The position numbers and the translations under genes were made by a program. Positions 32,559 to 39,238 of a stretch of 39,238 nucleotides of DNA are shown in pieces (the stretch's first letter is position 1; every line of letters begins with the position of its first letter). This DNA comes from Planctomyces sp. SH-PL62 (GTDB taxonomy: Bacteria; Planctomycetota; Planctomycetia; Planctomycetales; Planctomycetaceae), in the NCBI GenBank assembly GCA_945905295.1, contig CAMDPX010000047.1:1-39238 (forward strand). The letters run 5' to 3'. The notes under the pieces are model-generated. The model did not search any database. It was not told the origin of the DNA and worked only from the letters and a program-made list of their open reading frames with translations.

Positions 32559-34526
32559 TCAAGCATGGACTCGTCCCGCGAGGAGCAGTTCGGCAACCAG
32601 CGTCAGCAGCAGCAGCCAGGCGATGACGGTCCAGATTTCTTCGGGGCGCAGTCGGTCGGTCGGAAGCGTGATTCCCAATGCGGCTTCCTGAGCCGCTTCG
32701 TCCAACTTCTCAACCGTTCCGCCGGCAAGCTTCTGGAAGTCTTCGGGAGTGATTCGATCCAGCGCCGATTCGCGCGGGTCGAGATTCGTGACCAGCCAGC
32801 GCCCTTCGTCACCAGCGATCGGCGCGATGCCGATCGGATCGTGAGTCTTCGCGACCAGTCGGCTCGTCACGGCGGATCGCTCGGCCAGTTGATCGGTCAG
32901 GTACGCGAGCAGTTGCCGAACCAGTGGGACATACATCGGGGTCCGTGGCAGGTCGGTCCAATCTCGATCGACGGTGCTTCCGAAGTAGAGGCAACGACCG
33001 CGCTCAATGGTTCGCTCCGCGGCAGCGATGTGCTCACCGGTTTGCAACAGGACGTGGCACTCGGCCGCCAGTGATTCCAGCGGCAAGAGCTTCGAGAACT
33101 CCACACGCCGCAAGTCCCCTTGTTGCGGATCGGCGAAGCAGGCGAGCGCGGGATGTTTCGCGTCCCATTGATCAACCCGCAGACGGCCTGAGACCACCGT
33201 GTTCGCGATCTTGCCCGGCAGCAGGCGATGTTCTTGCAACGCTGCCAGCGAATCAGGCGTGACTTGATCGCCCGCGAAGATCAGCAGGCTGCCGCCGCCC
33301 CGAACGTACTCGTTCATGCGCTGACCATCCTCCGCCGAAAGACGCCGGACATTCGCCAACACAACGGCTCGATAGCCGTCGAGACGCGGAAAGCCTTTGC
33401 CCGACTCCCAGGCGATCCGCTCGGTTTCAAACGACCGCATCTGTCCGTCGGACTCTTCAGTGTGGAGCCGCAGTGCGGTCTCCAAGAAATAGGTCTCGTT
33501 CGTAAAGACCGAGCGTCCTTCCTCACCATCAATCAACAGCACGCGATCGGGATGCCGGGCTTCAAACGCGACCCAGCGCAGATTGTCGATCGCCAGCGCG
33601 TCCTCGATTCTGACGGTGACTTGTCCGCGATAAAGTCCGTCTTTCTGCACGTCGAAAGGCAACTCCACGACCGCGCTCCCGTGCGCGACAACGTCGATCG
33701 CCTTGGAGACCGTGAGCTTCCCGGTCGGGCCTTCGAGGTCACATCGCACGGGCAATTGTCTGACCGGCAAGGGGCCGTGATTGCGCACGATGGCTCGCAC
33801 ACGGACTTGAGCATCGGGACGAATCTCCGTGTGGACGGCGGCGACCGACTCGATGGCAACGTTTCGAGCCAGCGTTTCGCCAACGTCGTGCAATTGCAGT
33901 TCGATCCCTTCCGGTAATTGATCCAGAGTCGTTTGCCTCAGGCCGCTCCGCTGCAAATCGCTGATGAGCACGATTCGCTTCGACGAACGTTGCGACTGGG
34001 CCAGCACGTCTCTCCCCCACGCGAGAGCCAAACCGAAATCGCTCGCTGCGTTGGTGGTCGCTGCTGCGTTTAATTTCTCGACCGAGATTTCCTCAACGCC
34101 GGACAGGTCGCACAGTCCGACATGCAGCACGACGTTCGCATCCAGCAGCGACAGCTCGCCGCGCAGCTTCGCCAACGCGCGCTCGAACGAGGTTTCGCCC
34201 AGTCCGTTCCTGGCCGCCATGCTGGCCGAGCGATCGACAAGCAACACGACCTCCTGATCGAAACCACGTCGCTGCGAAGCGTCCCAGTACGGCCGAGCGA
34301 ACAACAACGCCAACAGCAACACGGCGAGCATCCGCAACGCCAGCAGTATCCATTGCCGAACTCGACGCCGACGACGGTGCTCGCGAACCACTTGATGCAG
34401 AAAACGGACAGATCCGATCGCCAAGGTTCGCGTCTTCTGACGGAACAGCAGATGGATCACGACCGGGACGGCCACCGCCAATCCGGCGGCTAGAAATCCT
34501 GCATGAATGAGGCTGAGACCTTGCAT
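32559..34526 (-). CDS. BatA-like VWA membrane protein
   Basis: This 655-residue protein has a BatA N-terminal domain (LIHAGFLAAGLAVAVPVVIHLLFRQKTRTLAIGSVRFL) followed by a second membrane helix (ILLALRMLAVLLLALLFARPYW). A VWA domain with MIDAS DRSAS (98-102), long beta-sandwich segments, a glutamine-amidotransferase-like fold (RAVVLANVRRLSAEDGQRMNEYVRGGGSLLIFAG) and a C-terminal membrane helix (IWTVIAWLLLLTLVAELLLAG) follow. It is probably an inner-membrane partner of the MoxR and DUF58 proteins in envelope assembly or protein complex maturation (family knowledge; substrate unknown). The start is set at the ATG of MQGLSLIHAG; an ATG nine codons upstream is also possible and neither has a good SD. 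Confidence 0.85.
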   Translation of the reverse strand: MQGLSLIHAGFLAAGLAVAVPVVIHLLFRQKTRTLAIGSVRFLHQVVREHRRRRRVRQWILLALRMLAVLLLALLFARPYWDASQRRGFDQEVVLLVDRSASMAARNGLGETSFERALAKLRGELSLLDANVVLHVGLCDLSGVEEISVEKLNAAATTNAASDFGLALAWGRDVLAQSQRSSKRIVLISDLQRSGLRQTTLDQLPEGIELQLHDVGETLARNVAIESVAAVHTEIRPDAQVRVRAIVRNHGPLPVRQLPVRCDLEGPTGKLTVSKAIDVVAHGSAVVELPFDVQKDGLYRGQVTVRIEDALAIDNLRWVAFEARHPDRVLLIDGEEGRSVFTNETYFLETALRLHTEESDGQMRSFETERIAWESGKGFPRLDGYRAVVLANVRRLSAEDGQRMNEYVRGGGSLLIFAGDQVTPDSLAALQEHRLLPGKIANTVVSGRLRVDQWDAKHPALACFADPQQGDLRRVEFSKLLPLESLAAECHVLLQTGEHIAAAERTIERGRCLYFGSTVDRDWTDLPRTPMYVPLVRQLLAYLTDQLAERSAVTSRLVAKTHDPIGIAPIAGDEGRWLVTNLDPRESALDRITPEDFQKLAGGTVEKLDEAAQEAALGITLPTDRLRPEEIWTVIAWLLLLTLVAELLLAGRVHA

Positions 34527-34579
34527 GAAAAATCCCAAGTTAGAAGACCCCATCCGGCTTGCCCGGATGGTGAAGATGA

Positions 34580-34721
34580 TGGTGGGCTAACAGCCAAGGA
34601 ACCACTCACTCCCCCAACTCTCCCGTTCCTCCGCCGCAGGCGGAGGAACGGGAGAGTTGGGGGAGTGGGAACGACACCTACTAGCCCACCATCGGCTTCA
34701 CCAACGGCACGAGGCCGTTGG
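34580..34721. repeat. Nested palindromes between DUF58 and BatA-like genes
   Basis: A perfect 29-bp stem with a 3-nt loop (34607-34635 / 34639-34667) sits inside shorter outer arms (GATGGTGGGCTA near 34580, TAGCCCACCATC near 34682-34693). A further hairpin CCAACGGC/GCCGTTGG lies at 34701-34721. The 216-bp gap within the operon holds no gene; the structure could terminate or attenuate transcription, or be another mobile palindrome. Confidence 0.8.
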
Positions 34722-34742
34722 GGTCGGAAGTCAGACAGTCCC

Positions 34743-35651
34743 CTAAAACAACTGCGACCGTTTGGCGCAATAATCCATCAGCGCCGCCTCCAACGGTTCG
34801 TCAGTCACCAAACAAACATGATCAATATCGCGAGCGATGCAGCCAGAATGGACTTCGTCGATCCAACGACCCACGGCGGCGGTGAAGCTGTCCCGGATTT
34901 CGTGGGCCAGTGTTTCGAGATGCTCGCCGGTTTCGACATCGACCAGCTTCACCGAGCCGTCAACCGGGAGTCGGCGTTCGATCGGTGCTTGCACTTGAAA
35001 CACCAGCACGTCATGACCGAAGTGCCGGAAATGATCGAGCGCCGACAACAGCTCCGGCGGGTCGTAATACAAGTCGCTGATCACCACGACGAGTCCGCGC
35101 CGCGGCATCAGTTCGGCCGCTTCGTGCAACACTCGCGACGACGTCGCGCGGGGATGCGGACGGGCGCGGGACAGCGAGGACATCAGCGACAGGATCTGAT
35201 CCGTGTTGGCTCGCGCCTGATGATGCTCGACGATGTTGTCGGCGAAGAGCGTCAGGCCGACGGCGTCACGCTGCCGAGAGGCCAGATGCGCGAGACTCGC
35301 ACACAGCATCGCCGCATAACGCTGCTTCGACAGCGACTCGTCTCCGACGGTCATCGAGCCGCTGATATCCAGCACGAGATGCAGATCGACGTTGGTCTCG
35401 GCATCGTATTGCTTGATGTAGAGCCGGTCGTGGCGTCCGAAGAGCTTCCAATTCAGATGCCGCAGGTCGTCGCCGGGCATGTACTCGCGGTGCGATGCGA
35501 AATCGACCGAGTACCCGACGTAGGGGCTGCGATGCAGGCCGTGCATGAAACCCTCGACGACCCATCGCGCGACAAGCTCCAAGTCCTCGACCGAAGCCAT
35601 CAACTTCGGATCGGCAAGCTCGCGAATGCTGACCGCTGGAGACGCCGTCAT
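34743..35651 (-). CDS. DUF58 domain protein
   Basis: This 302-residue cytoplasmic VWA-like protein has the DUF58 signature (EYMPGDDLRHLNWKLFGRHDRLYIKQYDAE, residues 57-85) and a MIDAS DISGS (95-99). The C-terminal part is LVVVISDLYYDPPELLSALDHFRHFGHDVLVFQV. DUF58 proteins partner MoxR ATPases and are thought to present substrates for remodelling. The ATG overlaps the MoxR stop as ATGA. The length fits the family's usual ~300 residues. Confidence 0.9.
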   Translation of the reverse strand: MTASPAVSIRELADPKLMASVEDLELVARWVVEGFMHGLHRSPYVGYSVDFASHREYMPGDDLRHLNWKLFGRHDRLYIKQYDAETNVDLHLVLDISGSMTVGDESLSKQRYAAMLCASLAHLASRQRDAVGLTLFADNIVEHHQARANTDQILSLMSSLSRARPHPRATSSRVLHEAAELMPRRGLVVVISDLYYDPPELLSALDHFRHFGHDVLVFQVQAPIERRLPVDGSVKLVDVETGEHLETLAHEIRDSFTAAVGRWIDEVHSGCIARDIDHVCLVTDEPLEAALMDYCAKRSQLF

Positions 35652-36679
35652 GGGTGACGTACCTGCTTCAAGATGCGGCGAATGATTTCGTCGGTATCGA
35701 TCGCCTCGGCCCGCGCGTGGAAGTTCAGCACCAGCCGATGCCGCAACACCGGCGAGGCCACGGCCCGCACGTCCTCGAAGTCGACATGGAACCGACCCAG
35801 CAGCAACGCACGAGCCTTCGCGCCGAGAATCAAATACTGCGACGCTCGCGGACTGGCCCCGTAGCGAATGAAGCGATGCACCTCTTCGTTCTTCTTCGCC
35901 GCCATGTCCGGCCGAGAGAAACCACTGATCGCGACCGCGTAATCCACCACATCATTGGCCACCGGAACGCCACGGACGAGCGTCTGCAGTCGCAGCAATT
36001 CGTCCGCCGCGAGAATCGGCTGCTGCGAGACCGTTACGTTCGTTGTCGTGTTCTTGACGATCTGAGCCTCCTCTTGCGGAGTCGGATACGTCACCGGGAT
36101 GTTGAACATGAAGCGGTCGAGCTGTGCTTCGGGCAGCGGATACGTCCCTTCTTGCTCGACGGGATTCTGCGTCGCCACGACAAAGAACGGCGGGGCGAGC
36201 GTGTAAGTCTGCCGTCCGACCGAGACCTCCAATTCCTGCATCGCCTGCAACAGCGCGGCCTGCGTCTTAGGCGGAGCACGGTTGATTTCGTCGGCCAGCA
36301 AGAAGTTCGTGAACAGCGGCCCGTTGTGAAATTCCAATCGACGCCTCCCGGTTTCGGGATCTTCCATGATGATGTCGGTGCCCGTGATATCCGACGGCAT
36401 CAAGTCCGGAGTGAATTGAATGCGGCGGTACTCCATGTTGAGCGACCGCGCCAGCGTGCGCGCCATCAACGTCTTGCCCAACCCCGGCACGCCGATCATC
36501 AGCGCGTGGCCGCGACAGAGCAGCGCCACCAACAAGCTGTCGATCACTTGATCCTGACCGACAACGGTCTTGGCAATCTCCACCTTGAGCCGATCGCGGG
36601 CTGCACGCAGCCGAGAGACCGTCTCTTCATCGGCGGCCGTGGGAGCCGGTGTCGTCGCAGACTTGGGAACTGTTGTCAT
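35648..36679 (-). CDS. MoxR-family AAA+ ATPase
   Basis: This 343-residue protein has Walker A GVPGLGKT (63-70), Walker B FLLADE (126-131), sensor 1 ATQNP (169-173) and an arginine-finger/lid region LRLQTLVRGVPVANDVVDYAV. It contains the MoxR-type helix-2 insert NMEYRRIQFTPDLMPSDITG. MoxR ATPases act as chaperones with VWA-containing partners; here the DUF58, BatA-like and VWA/amidotransferase-like genes lie downstream in one operon. Stop and start overlaps (ATGA at 36679-36676 upstream and 35651-35648 downstream) tie it to both neighbours. Confidence 0.95.
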   Translation of the reverse strand: MTTVPKSATTPAPTAADEETVSRLRAARDRLKVEIAKTVVGQDQVIDSLLVALLCRGHALMIGVPGLGKTLMARTLARSLNMEYRRIQFTPDLMPSDITGTDIIMEDPETGRRRLEFHNGPLFTNFLLADEINRAPPKTQAALLQAMQELEVSVGRQTYTLAPPFFVVATQNPVEQEGTYPLPEAQLDRFMFNIPVTYPTPQEEAQIVKNTTTNVTVSQQPILAADELLRLQTLVRGVPVANDVVDYAVAISGFSRPDMAAKKNEEVHRFIRYGASPRASQYLILGAKARALLLGRFHVDFEDVRAVASPVLRHRLVLNFHARAEAIDTDEIIRRILKQVRHP

Positions 36680-37548
36680 GGAACGGTCTGCTCCTTCTTT
36701 TTCAATGGAACGAAAATCTTCTTCGCCAAAGCACCATCGAGCTTGGCTGTCGGAATGGGATTCGATGCCGGAGCCAAATCCTCGGTGCCCTGCCCATCAC
36801 CATTGTCGTCGAGCTGCGCGTGCTCCGTCGGCAGTCGCTTGTCATTTTGAAAACGCCGCGAAACCTCACGAACAACCGCCGTGAACAATTCGGCCACCGA
36901 AACTTTTTCGTCCTGATCCGTATCTAGCATGGCCGCCGGTGATTGAACGACCGTTGCGAGCGCGTGCGGAAACTCGGTTTCATTCGATTCGTCATCCGCG
37001 GCCGTCGCCGCAATCACGATCCGTCCCGGCCGCGAGAGTGGTTTGACGAACCAGCCGGCATTCGACTGAGTCAGCCAAATGACCTGCTCGCGACAGCGGA
37101 CTTCGCTGAACCACCGACCGAAATCCTCAGCAGACGGATCCTTGCCGGCCAAGTGAAACCAAGCCTGCTTTCCGTCGTAGTTCCCATGCCCCAGCGTGAA
37201 GACCCACAGGCTGTCGTTGGGTTTCAGTTTCTGATTCAACTCCGTGATTGCGGTGCGGATCGCGTCGGACGTCAAAGCCGGAGCTGCGGCTTCGTTCTCT
37301 TGAGTTCGACGAGGCAACCGCAACACCTGCTCGCGCGGAATGTCGCACGACTCTGTGAGCCACGTCTGCCAAGCATCGGCCGTCTCGCGAAAGAGGTCTG
37401 CGTGCGATTCATCTCCTGGCAGACCGACCAAGATGACCGCCCAACGCTGACCACCGGCCGCGTCAGTCTCTTGTGTTTGCGCGGACGCCAGCGGGGCCAT
37501 GTTCAGAATCGCGATGAACGCTAAGACCGCCAGCCCAATGGCACTCAC
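36676..37548 (-). CDS. Caspase-like (C13/C14-fold) protein lacking the catalytic Cys
   Basis: This protein of about 290 residues has an N-terminal signal segment (AIGLAVLAFIAILNMAPLASAQ) and a caspase-fold core. The core has RWAVILVGLPGDESHADLF, the catalytic His loop FTLGHGNYDG (LGHG at about 119-122), and the position usually holding the nucleophile reads IWLTQSNAGWF with no Cys. PGRIVIAATAADDESNETEF follows. The C-terminus has an EF-hand-like calcium loop, DTDQDEKVSVAELF. It is probably a secreted pseudo-protease in the MoxR operon. The GTG at 37548 is the best remaining native start; an IS inserted 28 bp upstream (37576) removed the region beyond, so the true N-terminus or promoter may be lost. 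The open frame runs into the IS to 37734, but that part is IS sequence. Confidence 0.65.
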   Translation of the reverse strand: MSAIGLAVLAFIAILNMAPLASAQTQETDAAGGQRWAVILVGLPGDESHADLFRETADAWQTWLTESCDIPREQVLRLPRRTQENEAAAPALTSDAIRTAITELNQKLKPNDSLWVFTLGHGNYDGKQAWFHLAGKDPSAEDFGRWFSEVRCREQVIWLTQSNAGWFVKPLSRPGRIVIAATAADDESNETEFPHALATVVQSPAAMLDTDQDEKVSVAELFTAVVREVSRRFQNDKRLPTEHAQLDDNGDGQGTEDLAPASNPIPTAKLDGALAKKIFVPLKKKEQTVP

Positions 37549-37575
37549 TTTGAGCGGAATGGCGCTAGTGCTTAG

Positions 37576-39238
37576 TTGGACAGCGCCACTTTTTGGGACG
37601 GCAGTTTGGTCAAATGGAGGGCTGACATCAAGTTGGGTGAAGAGTTGAGCTGACGCGAAACGGAAAAAAGACGATCCTGCGTGTGTTCCGTGGCAGGGAT
37701 GAACACTGGGGAGGATCGTCAGGATGACGCTCAAGCAGATTCGCTCGTTGGGCCGGGAATTGGTTCGGTTTCTGGCCTTGTTCGTGGGGTGTTTTCGGAG
37801 TCGGCCGGGGATCGCGTTGTTGCGGGTCTATGTGCAGGGGTTGTTGTCCGATGAACAACGCAAGAATGCCGAAGCCATTGCTTTGAGGTTTGGCAAAGCC
37901 CCGCGCACCTTGCAGCGCTTCCTGGAAGCGATCCAGTGGGACGAAGCGCGGTTGCGAGACCAGTGCCAGGAGTTGATCGCCCGCGAGCACGCGCACGCCA
38001 ACGCCATCGGTTGCCTGGACGAACAGGGGACGGCCAAAAGCGGTGAGCACACCGTCGGTGTCGCGCGGCAGTGGCTGGGAAGTCGCGGCAAGATCGACAA
38101 CGGTGTGGTCAGCGTGCATCTGACGTACTCGGCCCCCGGCTTTCAGTGTCTGCTCGACAGCCAACTCTATCTGCCCGCGGACTGGGCCAATGACCTGGTG
38201 CGTCGCAAAAAAACTATGTGCCCGATGACGTTGAGTTCCGCACCAAGCCGCAGATCGGACTGGACCTCATCGACCGCGCTCTGGCCAAGGGAGTCCGCGT
38301 GAAGGCCTGGACGTTCGATGAAGCCTATGGTCGCAACACGGAATTTCTGGACGGTCTGGAAACTCGGCGCCAAGTCTTTGTGGGCGAAGTGCCGAGCAAT
38401 TTTCACGGTTGGACGAAGAAGCCGACGGTGCTCCACAGCAGCCCACCGTCGCGCCGCGGACGACCGAAAAAGTCTCCCCGCACCGCGCGTCGTCCCAAGT
38501 CGTGCGAGGTGCAAAATCTGGCGACGTACTCGCCCCACTTTCGACAGCAGTCGTGGCAACGCTACCGCATCAAAGACACCCATCGCGGCCCCGAAGTCTG
38601 GGAAGTGAAATGGTCTGTGTTGTGGCGGAAGGATGCTCACGGCCTGCCGGGGCGACGCCATTGCCTGATCGTGGCCCGCAATGTTCTGACCGGTGAGATC
38701 AAGTATTTCGTCTCGAACCGCGTGCCTGGCGACCAGGGGATCACGCTGCGTTGGCTGCTCTGCGTGGCCTTCGGCCGGTGGTCGGTGGAGAGTTGCTTCC
38801 GTCAGGCGAAAGAAGAGCTGGGACTGGATCATTACGAAGCCCGCGGTTGGCGCTGCGTCCATCGCCACTTCCACCTCACACAACTCAGCCACTTGTTCTG
38901 CGCCCGGATGCGTCAGAAATTCGACAGCCGCCCGACCGTGGATGACTCACTCGAACATCTCACCACCGAGCAAGTTCGCCGAGCCGTAAATACTTGGCTG
39001 GAGACAGCCGCGCCCACCGACCGCTTGCAACAGGAACTCGCGACCCAGCAATACCATCAGCGCCGCAACCGCCAAGCCCTCCAGTCACACACGAAAACCC
39101 GCATCGCCCAACTGAAGTCCCTGGGAATCGACGTCAACCGCATCAAATCCTGCGTCCCCAAGCTCTCCTCGTGATCCGCGAAGCTCTTCCAGGCTCAACC
39201 CTTACTACAATGCGTCACGCAAAAGTGGCGCTGTCCAA
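37576..39238 (+). mobile_element. IS701-like insertion sequence
   Basis: Perfect 18-bp terminal inverted repeats are present: TTGGACAGCGCCACTTTT at 37576-37593 and its complement at 39221-39238. They frame 1663 bp carrying a DDE transposase on the plus strand. The flanking bases at the left are CTTAG; a CTTA duplication would fit the YTNA target of the IS701 family, but the right flank lies outside the window. The IS is inserted just upstream of the pseudo-caspase gene. Confidence 0.9.
37724..39174 (+). CDS. IS701-like DDE transposase, split by -1 frameshift
   Basis: The first frame (37724-38302) encodes MTLKQIRSLGRELVRFLALFVG, the N-terminal helical part and the first catalytic Asp in CLDEQGTAKSGEHTVGVARQWLG. 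The second frame (to 39174) encodes the second Asp in AWTFDEAYGRNTEF and the Glu in RWSVESCFRQAKEELGLDHYEARGW. The frames meet at a run of seven A (38207-38213): moving -1 there gives RRKK followed by NYVPDDVEFRTKPQIG, which reads as a continuous family member. An extra A through transcriptional slippage, ribosomal slippage, or a real 1-nt deletion would explain it. A total of about 480 residues fits the IS701 family. GGGGAGG precedes the ATG. Confidence 0.85.

Noticed and set aside
35654-36850. 398-codon plus-strand open frame
   Set aside because: Antisense to the MoxR gene with intact Walker motifs.
37549-37734. N-terminal 62-codon extension of the pseudo-caspase gene
   Set aside because: Codons upstream of about 37576 lie inside the IS, including its terminal inverted repeat, so they are not native gene sequence.

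Overview
This window looks like chromosomal DNA from a planctomycete, probably of the order Planctomycetales. The main evidence is two giant proteins combining CxxCH cytochrome-like motifs with DUF1587/1595/1592/1588/1585 domains, and a DUF1552 protein. Supporting evidence includes secreted PQQ/WD40/NHL beta-propellers, a Tat-type Gfo/Idh/MocA oxidoreductase, a sialate O-acetylesterase-like SGNH hydrolase and a MoxR-DUF58-BatA operon. I saw no rRNA, tRNA or CRISPR array.

Layout. 1-2463 is an accessory patch of small minus-strand genes: a frameshifted PIN toxin with a small partner, a Phd/YefM-like antitoxin, and a retropepsin-like protease with a small partner. They are separated by three copies of a 70-125 bp repeat. 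2464-7791 is a divergent pair of cytochrome/DUF1592-type protein (minus) and secreted PQQ propeller (plus). 8004-13466 holds a carboxypeptidase-regulatory-like protein, a GNAT acetyltransferase and a WD40 protein, all minus. 14094-14753 is an anti-sigma-type histidine-kinase-like ATPase (plus) ending at a strong terminator. 14846-17487 is a DUF1552/PQQ-propeller minus pair. 17699-18504 is a translationally coupled plus-strand pair of unknown function. 18474-21923 is a second giant cytochrome/DUF1592 protein. 22038-26391 is a minus cluster: NHL propeller, Gfo/Idh/MocA oxidoreductase, SGNH acetylesterase. 26588-37548 is a long minus-strand operon: pseudo-caspase, MoxR ATPase, DUF58, BatA/VWA, a DUF4175-like membrane protein split by an in-frame TGA, and VWA/glutamine-amidotransferase-like. 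37576-39238 is a complete IS701-like insertion sequence inserted at the 5' end of that operon; its right end coincides with the end of the window.

The most unusual property is the number of distinct palindromic elements of 50-125 bp. Several have the architecture of REP/BIME sequences: a GTAG tetranucleotide, then an 8-bp stem with a 4-nt loop, present as an inverted pair, with compensatory base changes in the stems. Five of the palindromes lie inside genes without breaking the reading frame, where they are translated as extra peptide or as part of a signal peptide, much like Rickettsia palindromic elements. Others fill the large gaps of the MoxR operon. No RAYT (Y1 REP transposase) gene is in the window, so any mobilising enzyme would act from elsewhere.
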